Assembly (NCBI GenBank): GCA_964616145.1
Contig: CAZTRD010000011.1
Span: 1-29,215 of the forward strand
Origin: JAQTNP01 sp964616145
GTDB lineage: Bacteria; Patescibacteriota; Minisyncoccia; Minisyncoccales; PEYH01
Direction of reading: 5' to 3'
Length of the DNA stretch: 29,215 bases
Below are positions 22,601 to 29,215 of this stretch, in pieces. A model generated the notes under the pieces. That model did not search any database, was not told the DNA's origin, and saw only the letters and a program-made list of their open reading frames with translations. Every line of letters starts with the position of its first letter. The first letter of the stretch is position 1. The position numbers and the translations under genes were made by a program.

Positions 22601-23595
22601 CGCTTTGGATCGGTTAACCATTTCTCTCCTTCTTGATCAATAATCTTATTTAATTTTACCTTCTGATTGTTTTTTGCATCAAATTCTAGGTTGTAAAAAA
22701 TACCAAAATTTTTATTGTCCTTATTATTTAATTCATACATCACAGGTTTGGGAATAAACCAGGACAGTTTATTGTCTTTTTCATCAAAGAAATCTACACC
22801 CCCATTTTCGTTTAGCCTGGGAACGGAATTATCAAAACTAATTTCTTGTTTAATAAGTTTCGGAATTGCTCCTTGTTTATCTATTATTATTTCCTCTAAT
22901 AATTCTGTCGGAGAAACAGAATACAAAATATTCATATTCTCCGAAGAAGAAGCGTTATTTTTATTAATTATTTTTTCGTAAACAAATTTACTTTTATCAG
23001 TTTGCGGTTTCCCAGTTTTCTTTTCATCAAGAATCGTCAAAATTCCCAACAGTTTTGTGGTTTTATCTTTTTTATATTGCGCTTTTAATGTTTCAGAATC
23101 TAATTTATTGCTCTTTAAGGTTTTGCTATCTTTATTATATATCTCTTCCAACGACCCGATTTGTATCCAAGAGTCATTATATTCTAATCTCACATTACCA
23201 TTATTAGAGAAAGGGTCGGATTTAAAATATGTCTTGAATTGATTAGTAGTATTCATCCACTCCCAACCATCTTTGTCAGATTTTACGATCTTATTATCTA
23301 TATCTTTAAATTCATTTGTTTCTGGATCAAGATAATGGATTACAGAAGCATAAATTTCTTTTTTAATGCTGCCATTAATTCCTAAAAAACTTTTAGAATT
23401 AATGGTTCTTTTGCTTACTATCTCTTCTCCTAGTTTGATTGGTATTTCCTTTTTTTCTATCTTGATCGTCAAGTCCTCCATCCTCCACCTATAACTCCTA
23501 ATCGTATCTTGGGCAAAGGCGACAAAACAGAATGATAAGATAAATAAAAAGAATGGCGTGCCAATTAATAATCGCTTTTTATTTTCAGATAACAT
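19675..23595 (-). CDS. Large secreted Kelch-propeller and Ig-like surface protein (1306 residues)
   Basis: The protein starts MLSENKKRLLIG and has a signal peptide (FFLFILSFCFVAFAQ, cleavage near AFAQ). A roughly 350-residue N-terminal region without recognised repeats (rich in Lys/Asn/Asp) is followed by six Kelch-type blades, each with YIFGGY, at about 430-730. After that come Ser/Thr/Ala-rich modules with paired cysteines (LLVCSTSTAPT, LLVCKTSGVSS) of Ig-like character, and a short C-terminal beta-rich segment ending EAQDGG. The ATG at 23595 is chosen over a GTG 9 bases upstream because that GTG lies inside the ribosome site AGAGGTGA. It probably binds glycans or other cells (inference). 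It heads the long minus-strand run into the protease and flippase genes. Confidence 0.85.
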   Translation of the reverse strand: MLSENKKRLLIGTPFFLFILSFCFVAFAQDTIRSYRWRMEDLTIKIEKKEIPIKLGEEIVSKRTINSKSFLGINGSIKKEIYASVIHYLDPETNEFKDIDNKIVKSDKDGWEWMNTTNQFKTYFKSDPFSNNGNVRLEYNDSWIQIGSLEEIYNKDSKTLKSNKLDSETLKAQYKKDKTTKLLGILTILDEKKTGKPQTDKSKFVYEKIINKNNASSSENMNILYSVSPTELLEEIIIDKQGAIPKLIKQEISFDNSVPRLNENGGVDFFDEKDNKLSWFIPKPVMYELNNKDNKNFGIFYNLEFDAKNNQKVKLNKIIDQEGEKWLTDPKRNYPIVIDATVTIYPGTQYWAWKNSTAYDSWAAAAAATSTIFSSTDYTNVGTSDNNRVNVALKPPSTKYISMQYSFDLSGVLDFSTSTLPQAVKDSAACYDSTSGKIYIFGGYYDNPDATYSSSTVQYNPTTGTATTTNIGVLPVKLRGHSCASKDNDEMYIFGGYNGTNSQFNQTIYKFNPSSPSTAATTTGHSLPVGLEYAPAVYDSVGGKFYIFGGYYTNPNAVYSSGIVQYNPVTGVATTTGIGALPKALGGASAAYKDSNEIYIFGGYNDTNSIFNANIYSFDPSSPSTAAADTTHDLPSPGGRRDAAAVYDSNASKFYIFGGYYGTTTVSYVSDIVEYSPGSNGTVKDNFPYELRGSAVTFNSSDNKAYIFGGYDNKNSSYSDDILIYDSDGGYDVDAITDITFTNEGYYSTGTSAKLYYYADTGWNADKSIGTSESSTSTSIATTTMASYLDANNRFSFSAVLEATSTATSTIYTDLAKIVVTYTPPNDAPAFTAGPSDNGSVGTIPTNVGAVTTFSATSSDAQSDSWKLLVCSTSTAPTASTTTPTCAGGDGNKYCVSSGWVVADAENTCTRTAVGGDAESNAWYAFACDNNSGNPLCSSSSQGAGDNGSPFMVNHVPGFTNIADTPDPLNPGATVTFYATSSDTDTNTTADTVRLLVCKTSGVSSTACDGGAGDTWCGLTTATSSNPNCTSTVPTLAGSNNYYAYIFDNHDLTSTDNPRSSTFTVNNTTPTVGTISPTAVSLIESATTAASATSTVADSNGYGDITSVIAVFYDSVAQTPVCSSDNNDCYADISCSTSSCNDTQCTATCSTDVWYYANASDWKWQIKAIDAASASSTTISSVVTIADLIAIDVSEANIDYDSLNLGDTSAQATTTVENTGNTNLDVGVYGTAMSCSIGSIAVGQQKFNIGGGETALTGISQPIDLNVPQRTTTPPTDSIYWKLYVPSEGAGGTCSGINTFEAQDGG

Positions 23596-23623
23596 AAATA
23601 TCACCTCTTCAGGCTATTGATAC

Positions 23624-23652
23624 ATTATATCACTCGCAATAAGTATTGATAA
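23624..23652 (-). promoter_or_regulatory. Promoter of the Kelch-protein operon
   Basis: TTATCA (23652-23647), 17-base spacer, TATAAT (23629-23624) preceded by TGA (extended -10). The leader would be about 20 bases and includes the ribosome site AGAGGTGA just before the ATG. This gene therefore uses a normal Shine-Dalgarno leader, unlike the leaderless genes in the window. Confidence 0.65.
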
Positions 23653-23656
23653 GAAT

Positions 23657-23680
23657 AAAAAAATCCCTTTCGTGGAATTT
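23657..23680 (-). terminator. Weak intrinsic terminator after the nucleotidyltransferase gene
   Basis: A 7-base-pair hairpin (AAATTCC against GGGATTT, one wobble, 6-base loop) is followed by a run of seven T on the minus strand. It lies between the nucleotidyltransferase stop and the Kelch promoter. Confidence 0.55.
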
Positions 23681-23699
23681 TCATCCAAACATAAGAATA

Positions 23700-24269
23700 T
23701 TAAAATTTAATATTCTTTTCTTTCAAAATATATTCAAGATTTAGCTTATTTATCCAGCATTTAAGATATTTTTTATCTAACTTGTCTCCGGAAATTTTGA
23801 ACACGGACTTTATATCATTTATGTGTCTATCCGATTCAGATAATTTATACCATTGCAGTTTGCTTAAAATTAAATCTTCTGGAGAAACAAAGAATACTTT
23901 TTGATTATTTATTTTCTTAAATCTTCTATTCTCAAATTCTGGGGGATTAACACTTCCTGTTTTATTTACCCAAAAATCTACCTTTAAACCGCTGTCAGGA
24001 TCGATAAAATTAAATTCTCCGCTAAGTTCAATGGCTTTCTTCATCATATTCTCATCAGCATAACCAGCATTAGATAGGTTTTTCCATGTCTTAGCTAATT
24101 TATTTACTTGTAATTCAATGATTTTTACAACAATATCTATATCAAAAGTTGCTCTGGGACGACCCCACACGGAAACAGCAAAACCGCCAGTTATAAAATA
24201 TTGGATATTAAGCTTATCCAGTATTTTAACTATGTTTACAAGAAGTTTTTCTTGATTTGATGTTTCCAT
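23700..24269 (-). CDS. Nucleotidyltransferase-fold protein (possible toxin)
   Basis: A 189-residue protein with the nucleotidyltransferase signature FITGGFAVSVWGRPRATFDI followed by DIVV (about 25-48). The Gly-Gly and the Asp43-x-Asp45 pair are the nucleotide- and metal-binding residues. Downstream segments VDFWV (about 97-101) and SPEDLILSKLQWYKLS with RHINDI match the C-terminal pattern of small stand-alone nucleotidyltransferases often found beside a small partner gene. It overlaps a 59-residue upstream ORF by 44 bases. By analogy it may be the toxin or effector of a two-gene module; the target is unknown. No ribosome site precedes the ATG, so translation probably depends on the upstream ORF. 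Confidence 0.8.
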   Translation of the reverse strand: METSNQEKLLVNIVKILDKLNIQYFITGGFAVSVWGRPRATFDIDIVVKIIELQVNKLAKTWKNLSNAGYADENMMKKAIELSGEFNFIDPDSGLKVDFWVNKTGSVNPPEFENRRFKKINNQKVFFVSPEDLILSKLQWYKLSESDRHINDIKSVFKISGDKLDKKYLKCWINKLNLEYILKEKNIKF

Positions 24270-24405
24270 TTAAAGAATTTAATTTCAAACAAAAAGCAGA
24301 AAGTTCAGAAACAAGATGAATCTTTTTTTGAGCAGACATCTTCTTAAATATATTGTCTTGAATATCTTCTGCGGTTTTCACTTTTTTAATACTAGGCTTT
24401 TTCAT
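24226..24405 (-). CDS. Small partner protein of the nucleotidyltransferase (59 residues)
   Basis: An ATG at 24405 opens 59 codons ending in TAA: MKKPSIKKVKTAEDIQDNIF, then KKMSAQKKIHLVSELSAFCL and KLNSLNGN, with a basic tail. The middle part (residues 12-45) looks like two amphipathic helices. The gene is supported by a promoter placed exactly for it (TTGCCC, 17 bases, TGC-TATAAA region, 6 bases to the ATG) and by a 44-base overlap with the nucleotidyltransferase gene. It resembles the antitoxin-position gene of two-gene nucleotidyltransferase modules. It shares no obvious sequence with the partner of the AbiEii-type toxin at 3472-3663, but the layout is the same. Confidence 0.65.
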   Translation of the reverse strand: MKKPSIKKVKTAEDIQDNIFKKMSAQKKIHLVSELSAFCLKLNSLNGNIKSRKTSCKHS

Positions 24406-24411
24406 AGTTTC

Positions 24412-24440
24412 TTTATAGCATAACGAACTAATAAGGGCAA
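24412..24440 (-). promoter_or_regulatory. Leaderless promoter of the small-partner/nucleotidyltransferase operon
   Basis: TTGCCC (24440-24435), 17-base spacer, TATAAA (24417-24412) with an extended -10 TGC, and 6 bases to the ATG at 24405. The palindrome array ends 15 bases upstream of the -35 box. Confidence 0.65.
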
Positions 24441-24455
24441 AAACAATGAAGCCCA

Positions 24456-24491
24456 GTCCAAAATATTGGACAAGAGTCCAAAAAATTGGAC
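24456..24491. repeat. Four phased GTCCAA/TTGGAC half-sites (two tandem palindromes)
   Basis: GTCCAA, TTGGAC, GTCCAA and TTGGAC begin at 24456, 24466, 24476 and 24486: a strict 10-base period, with A-rich 4-base spacers (AATA, AAGA, AAAA). Flanking bases extend the whole into a larger imperfect palindrome (24450-24497). The position upstream of the nucleotidyltransferase-operon promoter suggests a binding array for a dimeric regulator. It also lies after the ATPase gene stop and could fold as an RNA hairpin, but no T run follows closely. Confidence 0.7.
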
Positions 24492-24509
24492 TGAGCTAGG
24501 GCCAACAAC

Positions 24510-25760
24510 TTAAATAATCAAACGGTCGTAGTAGGGTGTAAATTTAACGTTTGCGGTCTCAATTCTTTTGGTAGCGTCTAAGCTTAAATTAACAACCTCG
24601 GCTTCCTTAATTTTATATTCACTGATAAAATTCCTTAATGATCTTGTAATTTCTGGCCTTAAAAGATTAGAGAACTTAACCTCAATAGGCATTAGAGATA
24701 GGCCATCTCTGATTATAAAATCAACCTCCGCGCCTTCTTTGGTTCTCCAAAAATTAATACTCTTCAATGTTTCCGTGGTTTCTTTATTTATCCTGTTATA
24801 TACGAAATTCTGGAAGATTAATCCCATTTGTTCGTTATTCTCTATTCTCCCAAACATATTTAAAGAGAAGTTTCTCAAACCCAAATCAATAAAATATACA
24901 ATTGGGGATTTGATAATTTCTTTTTGTTTATTTGTAAAAAATGGTTGTACTGTTCTTATAATAAATACCTTCTCGGCATACCATAGATATTTTTTAAGAG
25001 ACGGCACAGAAAGCCCGGTTTGTGTTGCTAAATTTGAATAATTGATGAGCTGTCCTGTCTGACTAGCTAATATCTTAATCATTAAGACAAAGGCGTCTAT
25101 TCTATCTAATTTCAAAAGATAAGATATGTCTTTTTCTATACAACTTCTAAATATCTGATCTATGGTTTTTCTTTTTTCTTCTTCTTTCTCTTCAAGTATC
25201 ACCATAGGATACCCTCCAAAGTTCATGTATTCTTTTAACAGGCTAAAAGATCTTTGTTTTTCTATCTTAAAGAATTCTTTAAGCTTCCCTTGATATTTAT
25301 ATTCTGTTCTAAAATCAACAAATTCTTCAAAATCAACTGGGTCCATAAAAAAGTCTCTTTTCCTTCCAGCGAGAGATTCATTTATTTTTTCTTTTAGCTC
25401 TAGGCTGCCAGAGCCGGAAACAACAAACTTATAGGGAAGGCCTAAATCATATATACCCTTGAGAAAAATTCCTGCATCTTCTTTTCTTTGTATTTCATCT
25501 ATAAAAATAAATCCCCCCTCATTCCCCAGCTCAAGCTTTATCTTTCTCAAGAGATCTTCTTGAGAATTAAAGAAGATGCTGTCTGCTTCGTAATCAAGGC
25601 TTAAAAAAAGTACTTTCTTCTTTTCTCCTTCCAAATAATTTTTTAATTCCTTCATTATCGTCGTTTTCCCAACTTGACGTGGCCCGACTATCAAAGAAAT
25701 TTCTTTTTTGTTTAGATGCTCTTTAATCTCATTAAATAACTTTCTTTTGATTATAGTCAT
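24510..25760 (-). CDS. AAA family ATPase with DUF4143 domain
   Basis: A 416-residue protein of the AAA_14 plus DUF4143 type. Walker A is GPRQVGKTT (25-33), Walker B FIFIDEIQ (84-91), and the sensor-like VSGSGSLEL is at about 113-121. A winged-helix-like segment (INYSNLATQTGLSVPSLKKY) follows near 240. The C-terminal DUF4143 part has EGAEVDFII...MPIEVKFS (about 345-364), an arrangement of acidic residues and Glu-x-Lys like the PD-(D/E)xK nuclease fold. Functions of these common ATPases are poorly known; links to mobile or defence modules have been suggested. It is a one-gene unit with a strong palindrome around its own promoter. Confidence 0.9.
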   Translation of the reverse strand: MTIIKRKLFNEIKEHLNKKEISLIVGPRQVGKTTIMKELKNYLEGEKKKVLFLSLDYEADSIFFNSQEDLLRKIKLELGNEGGFIFIDEIQRKEDAGIFLKGIYDLGLPYKFVVSGSGSLELKEKINESLAGRKRDFFMDPVDFEEFVDFRTEYKYQGKLKEFFKIEKQRSFSLLKEYMNFGGYPMVILEEKEEEKRKTIDQIFRSCIEKDISYLLKLDRIDAFVLMIKILASQTGQLINYSNLATQTGLSVPSLKKYLWYAEKVFIIRTVQPFFTNKQKEIIKSPIVYFIDLGLRNFSLNMFGRIENNEQMGLIFQNFVYNRINKETTETLKSINFWRTKEGAEVDFIIRDGLSLMPIEVKFSNLLRPEITRSLRNFISEYKIKEAEVVNLSLDATKRIETANVKFTPYYDRLII

Positions 25761-25787
25761 AGAATTAATGGTTAATACTATACTTTC

Positions 25788-25831
25788 ATTTTAGTCCGAT
25801 TAAAATAGAAGTCAAGTTTCATTTTAATCGG
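25788..25831 (-). promoter_or_regulatory. ATPase promoter with a palindromic operator around the -35 box
   Basis: TTGACT (25815-25810), 16-base spacer, TAAAAT (25793-25788) on the minus strand. A perfect 11-base inverted repeat, CCGATTAAAAT (25796-25806) and ATTTTAATCGG (25821-25831), flanks the -35 box with a 14-base centre. Half-sites are 25 bases apart centre to centre. A bound regulator would cover the promoter, so repression is likely. Confidence 0.65.
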
Positions 25832-25908
25832 GTTAACTCATTGGTCGGCACATTCTAACGATCGTTCAAGCTACGGAACATAATTTACAGTCTATCTATC
25901 TAAAACCA

Positions 25909-25932
25909 AAACTGGGGATAATTCCCCAGTTT
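25909..25932 (-). terminator. Terminator hairpin after the anchored Fn3-like gene
   Basis: A perfect 9-base-pair stem (AAACTGGGG against CCCCAGTTT, loop ATAATT) lies about 20 bases after the stop. On the minus strand it is followed by TTTTGGTTTT. The 70-base stretch from here to the ATPase operator shows nothing else recognisable. Confidence 0.7.
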
Positions 25933-25954
25933 CTTTGTTTTAATCAGTGTTTAT

Positions 25955-27487
25955 CTACTTCCCCAGCAAAGCATTCAATTTGGCTCTGGTAAGTGGTCCC
26001 GTAGCCCCTGTTCCTCCGGTAATTCCATATTTGGCTTGGAATTTTATTAAAGCAGCTTTAGTTGCATTACCGAATACTGTAGTTTCTTTTCCTGGAGATC
26101 CAGCTCCTGTTAAAGCTACTTTGGTTGTTGAATCAGAATTGAGAACAATCTGGAGATACTTTACATCAATGCCTGTTTTTCCAACATACAGATATTTAGT
26201 GAATGTAAAGGTAGAAGGAATGCCTACAATAGCGCTAGTCGTTCCTCCTTGAGCAGCTAATAATTGGAGCAGCAATGCTTGTAATTGAGCTAATTGAGCT
26301 TGCAATTGAGCTATTAGCTGTGCATTTGATGTTGTAGTTACAGTAGCTTTCTGACCAAAGATGGCAAAGTTGGTAAAGTGAGTAACGCTTACAGTTAAAG
26401 TATTGCTGATTGAATCAACTGTAGTTACTAATTCTACCCATTTAGTTCCATCCCAATAATTTACCTTTAGAGTTGCTTCATCCAATCCGGAAACTTGAGA
26501 ATCAGTATATACAAAAGTTAAAGTAACAGGAGAAGAAAATGACGTTACATTAATTCCCCCACTGGTAGCACTAAAGCTGTATACATAGTTACCTACCATA
26601 AAGCTGCCTGTAGGAGGATTGCCAACCCCTGCACCGGCAGTTCCTAGCGGAGTTACAGTAAATGAGGTGTCAGAAGTAACAGCTCCTGCTGGAACTGTTA
26701 CCTTGGCTATAGCTCCGGTCTCTGTAGTTCCTGTAACTATTCCTCCTGAACCGCCAACAGTCCCAGATCCAGCCACTAATTGCTTCTCAGCTAGAGTTGT
26801 AAATGTTTTGGTAGTGGTATATCCCATTCCCCCATCAGAACTTACAGATTTGATGATATAGTAATAGGTTGTGGCTGGGGTTAATCCTGTAATAGTAATT
26901 GAATGAGCGGCCGAATAGCTAGAAAGAGTAACATTCTGGCCAAGATTTGAGGTTAAGCCATATTCTACTCTTGAAGTGGCTGTTATATTCGTAGTCCAAG
27001 AAACAATTGCAGAAGTAGTATCTGGCGCAATTGAGATATTACTTAAAGATGGAACTGTCATCGTAGCTCCACCTCCTCCGCCAGACCCTCCGCCAGAGTA
27101 AAGGTTAATTGTGTATACATGGTTTGCTACTGCCGGAGAATTGCCATTAGCATAGCAAGAAATTGCTTTAAGAGTTAAACTTTGACTAACCGATACAGCT
27201 GAGCTGTATATGGTTCCTGTAGTACAGCTTGTTCCAGCATAGGCGCAAACAGGAGTAGTTCCGCTAGTAGTGTAGCAAATACCCCTTGATCCTGTAGCAG
27301 TCAGGGTTACGCTTTGAGCTGAAGTATATGTACCAGCTTCAGGATTAGCTGTAACAGTAGCCATGGTAACACCATCCATTCCAGAATTTAAACCACTATC
27401 AATATTTCCAGTCACCTCTGAACCAAAAACAGCAACACAAGGTATTAAAGATATTAATGCAAATATAGCGAAAAACTTTTTAATCAT
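25955..27487 (-). CDS. Secreted wall-anchored protein with CHB_HEX-like, Fn3 and peptidoglycan-binding domains
   Basis: A 510-residue protein with a signal peptide (MIKKFFAIFALISLIPCVAV, cleavage near FGS-E). In order: a chitobiase C-terminal-like beta domain (PEAGTYTSAQSVTLTATGS, about 50-125) with paired cysteines; a glycine-rich linker (GGGSGGGGG); a fibronectin type III-like domain (about 145-230, ending TTKTFTT); a second beta domain (about 240-375); a Gln/Leu coil (LIAQLQAQLAQLQALLLQLL); and a type 1 peptidoglycan-binding domain (about 430-510). The last two form the same anchor as in the metalloprotease at 17963-19672. It probably sits in the cell wall as an adhesive or structural protein. 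No ribosome site is evident before the ATG. Confidence 0.85.
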   Translation of the reverse strand: MIKKFFAIFALISLIPCVAVFGSEVTGNIDSGLNSGMDGVTMATVTANPEAGTYTSAQSVTLTATGSRGICYTTSGTTPVCAYAGTSCTTGTIYSSAVSVSQSLTLKAISCYANGNSPAVANHVYTINLYSGGGSGGGGGATMTVPSLSNISIAPDTTSAIVSWTTNITATSRVEYGLTSNLGQNVTLSSYSAAHSITITGLTPATTYYYIIKSVSSDGGMGYTTTKTFTTLAEKQLVAGSGTVGGSGGIVTGTTETGAIAKVTVPAGAVTSDTSFTVTPLGTAGAGVGNPPTGSFMVGNYVYSFSATSGGINVTSFSSPVTLTFVYTDSQVSGLDEATLKVNYWDGTKWVELVTTVDSISNTLTVSVTHFTNFAIFGQKATVTTTSNAQLIAQLQAQLAQLQALLLQLLAAQGGTTSAIVGIPSTFTFTKYLYVGKTGIDVKYLQIVLNSDSTTKVALTGAGSPGKETTVFGNATKAALIKFQAKYGITGGTGATGPLTRAKLNALLGK

Positions 27488-27523
27488 GAAGTTATATTTT
27501 TAATTTAATAATTAGCTTACCTT

Positions 27524-27552
27524 CCTGCATGTGCTTTAATTGCACATGCAGG
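27524..27552. repeat. Perfect 11-bp inverted repeat between two surface-protein genes
   Basis: CCTGCATGTGC and its exact complement GCACATGCAGG flank a 7-base A/T loop. It lies just after the stop of the Ig-like gene. No T run follows on either strand, so it is not a standard terminator. It could be an mRNA-stabilising hairpin, a processing site or a protein-binding site. Confidence 0.6.
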
Positions 27553-27568
27553 ATTAGTAAACCAACTA

Positions 27569-29215
27569 TTACAAGCTTCTCAATCCGTAACTTGTTGAAT
27601 AAGAACCTGCTGTTGAACTAACAGGGATCTTGGTTTCAACATATATCTGGACTTGAATTCCAACTGTTGAAGTATCAAGATCTGAAGCAGCAACAATTGT
27701 CATCGCTGTTCCATATATAGCAGATGCACTTATCGTTACTGCATTATCAGTATCAGCATGGTCACTAGACTGAGCGCAATAATATCTAATATTGCTTGCG
27801 GCAGCAATCGTAGCGCTTCCAACTCCTGTCCAATCATCGAATTTCAATGATGTGGATAGTTCGCCTGTCGGGATTGTAGCATTGATTATCCATTGCCATC
27901 CATTTGTCCAAGAATTATCATTAGTTCCATATGATCTGGTCTGATAAATACTTGTTACAGCCAATGATCCTGTTGGAGCACTTACTGTTGTAAATTCTTG
28001 AGATGCCTTTGTTGTATAGGCAGTTACAGAATTTCCAGCAATATCTTTAACTCCAGAAACATAGATGTAGTATTGAGTGGCATAGGATAATGATGACAGA
28101 GGAACAATTGTTACTACATTGGTAGTAGAATTATATCCTAACGTCGCAGAAACTGCTGAATCATCACTATATTTTCTCAACTGTATCGAAGAAGTAATAG
28201 TACTAATATCTATCACAGAGTCAAATGTAACTGTAGGAGCTACAGCTATAGCAACGCTTGTAGCATTATCTAGCGGCGCTTGCAGGGTTACATTTGGTAC
28301 AGTAGTATCTAGGGTTATGTAATCAAAAGCATAGGTAGCGTTACTGCTAGCATCTATCATTTTCACATAGACCGATTTTAATCCATCTGTAGTCGTACAA
28401 CCGCCTCCATATGATTCCAATACCAAACTCTTGCTTGTTGCATATGCTTCAGGAGTCCCGAATGTTGATCCATCACAACTGAAGGCCATTGTGCTTGGGG
28501 TTCCTCCTGCAAATAAGGTGAGGGTAAATGTCGCATTATTTGCATATTGCATATTACTATTGATTGTTATCGCCACTGGAGTAGGCCCTGTAACATCAAT
28601 GGTAGCAACTGCACTTGTTGTTGAGATTACAGAAGTATTACCTGCTTTGTCTGTTGCAGTTATACCATAGTAATATGTTCCATCAGCACTAAAAGTATCA
28701 ACAAATCCTACAGCTGTTAATCCAGATACCACTTTTGTATCAGTTGTTGCAACAGGAGAACTTGTCTTTCTATACACAGCATATGAATCAATGCCGGCTG
28801 TGCTATCTGTTGCTGCCTCCCAGGTCACAGTTACTAATCCTCCGCTTACAGATATGCTAGGTGTAGCAACAACTGGTACTGTCGTATCTAGAATAATTTC
28901 ATCTGATGCTATTGTGTAATTTCCAGCGGTATCAAGCATTTTTACATAGACTATCTTTGAACCATCTGCATCAGTACATCCAGCACCTGTTTCTGTTCTT
29001 AAGTTGAATGTCTTTGAGGTTGCATATGCTTCAGCCACAGTATAGTTATCTCCATCGCAGCTAAATTGCATGTTAGTAACACCATTAGCAGCAACTGTTA
29101 TTGTTGTAGATGATGCTGTTGCATATTGAGCTCCCCCAGTGATAGATATGCTTACATCTGTTGGAGCGGTAGTATCTACAGCAACCACAGCACTAGTAGT
29201 AGAAATTGTACCAGA
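27569..29215 (-). CDS. Large Ig-like repeat surface protein, 5' end outside the window
   Basis: The frame is open to the right edge with no stop, so at least 548 residues are the C-terminal part of a longer protein; a GTG at 29188 is only an internal codon. Two copies of a roughly 100-residue module with a disulfide-type Cys pair are visible (FSCDGDNYT...GAGCTD and FSCDGSTFG...GGGCTT, each ending in LDTTVP). An Fn3-like domain lies between them (SYAVYRKTSSP...TYYYGITATDKAGNTS), followed by a Big_5/SbsA-like domain (SLSYATQYYIYVSGVKDIAG). A distinct C-terminal domain ends in STSYGLRSL. This is a cell-surface adhesin or S-layer-like architecture; the binding partner is unknown. Confidence 0.8.
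   Translation of the reverse strand, partial: SGTISTTSAVVAVDTTAPTDVSISITGGAQYATASSTTITVAANGVTNMQFSCDGDNYTVAEAYATSKTFNLRTETGAGCTDADGSKIVYVKMLDTAGNYTIASDEIILDTTVPVVATPSISVSGGLVTVTWEAATDSTAGIDSYAVYRKTSSPVATTDTKVVSGLTAVGFVDTFSADGTYYYGITATDKAGNTSVISTTSAVATIDVTGPTPVAITINSNMQYANNATFTLTLFAGGTPSTMAFSCDGSTFGTPEAYATSKSLVLESYGGGCTTTDGLKSVYVKMIDASSNATYAFDYITLDTTVPNVTLQAPLDNATSVAIAVAPTVTFDSVIDISTITSSIQLRKYSDDSAVSATLGYNSTTNVVTIVPLSSLSYATQYYIYVSGVKDIAGNSVTAYTTKASQEFTTVSAPTGSLAVTSIYQTRSYGTNDNSWTNGWQWIINATIPTGELSTSLKFDDWTGVGSATIAAASNIRYYCAQSSDHADTDNAVTISASAIYGTAMTIVAASDLDTSTVGIQVQIYVETKIPVSSTAGSYSTSYGLRSL

Noticed and set aside
23602..23604. GTG at 23604 as the start of the Kelch protein
   Set aside because: This GTG is part of the ribosome site AGAGGTGA. 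The ATG 9 bases downstream is correctly spaced.
27524..27552. Intrinsic terminator for the Ig-like gene
   Set aside because: The stem is perfect, but no run of T follows on either strand. It is kept only as an inverted repeat.
1..29215. tRNA genes, rRNA, CRISPR arrays, insertion sequences, attachment sites or replication origin
   Set aside because: No T-loop-like tRNA core, regularly spaced direct repeats, transposase motif or cluster of DnaA-like boxes was seen on either strand by eye.

Overview
The window looks like a chromosomal piece of a Candidate Phyla Radiation (Patescibacteria) genome, most likely Parcubacteria-like. This is an inference from several things: low GC; tightly packed minus-strand operons with ATGA overlaps; several starts with no Shine-Dalgarno site and a -10 box only 6-7 bases upstream; secreted proteins ending in a glutamine/leucine-rich coil plus a peptidoglycan-binding domain; large Ser/Thr/Ala-rich Ig-like and Kelch surface proteins; and a SecA with an extra loop. 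TGA is used as a stop, so the Gracilibacteria/Absconditabacteria code does not apply. No rRNA, tRNA, CRISPR array or insertion sequence was recognised.

Region 1 (1-3678) is a compact minus-strand operon. It starts with a small antitoxin-like gene and an AbiEii-type nucleotidyltransferase, passes through tiny ORFs including a 54-residue glycine-phenylalanine-leucine repeat microprotein, and ends with a Nudix hydrolase, a uracil-DNA-glycosylase-like protein and three more Nudix hydrolases. No gap exceeds 13 bases. A further gene with a membrane or signal segment starts at the left edge.

Region 2 (3683-8880) is housekeeping: secA, the ribosome hibernation factor, a 24-residue Lys/Ala peptide and murB. 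Upstream of murB lies a promoter / ~60-nt RNA / terminator / second promoter cassette; the small RNA is complementary in two blocks to the murB leader. A frameshifted NYN (LabA-like) nuclease gene follows, with a similar promoter / ~45-nt RNA / terminator unit upstream.

Region 3 (8845-19672) is a cell-surface polysaccharide locus. It holds a priming sugar-phosphate transferase, two glycosyltransferases with back-to-back start codons, an FkbM methyltransferase interrupted by an in-frame TAA, a dehydratase / 2-epimerase / reductase trio that fits synthesis of a UDP-2-acetamido-2,6-dideoxy-L-hexose, and a Wzx-type flippase. It continues directly into a secreted metalloprotease with a wall anchor.

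Region 4 (19675-29215) holds a 1306-residue Kelch/Ig-like secreted protein, a nucleotidyltransferase with an overlapping 59-residue partner behind a helically phased palindrome array, an AAA/DUF4143 ATPase with a palindromic operator around its -35 box, an anchored Fn3-like protein, and the 3' part of a large Ig-like surface protein cut by the right edge. Gene identities come from reading motifs; no searches were run.
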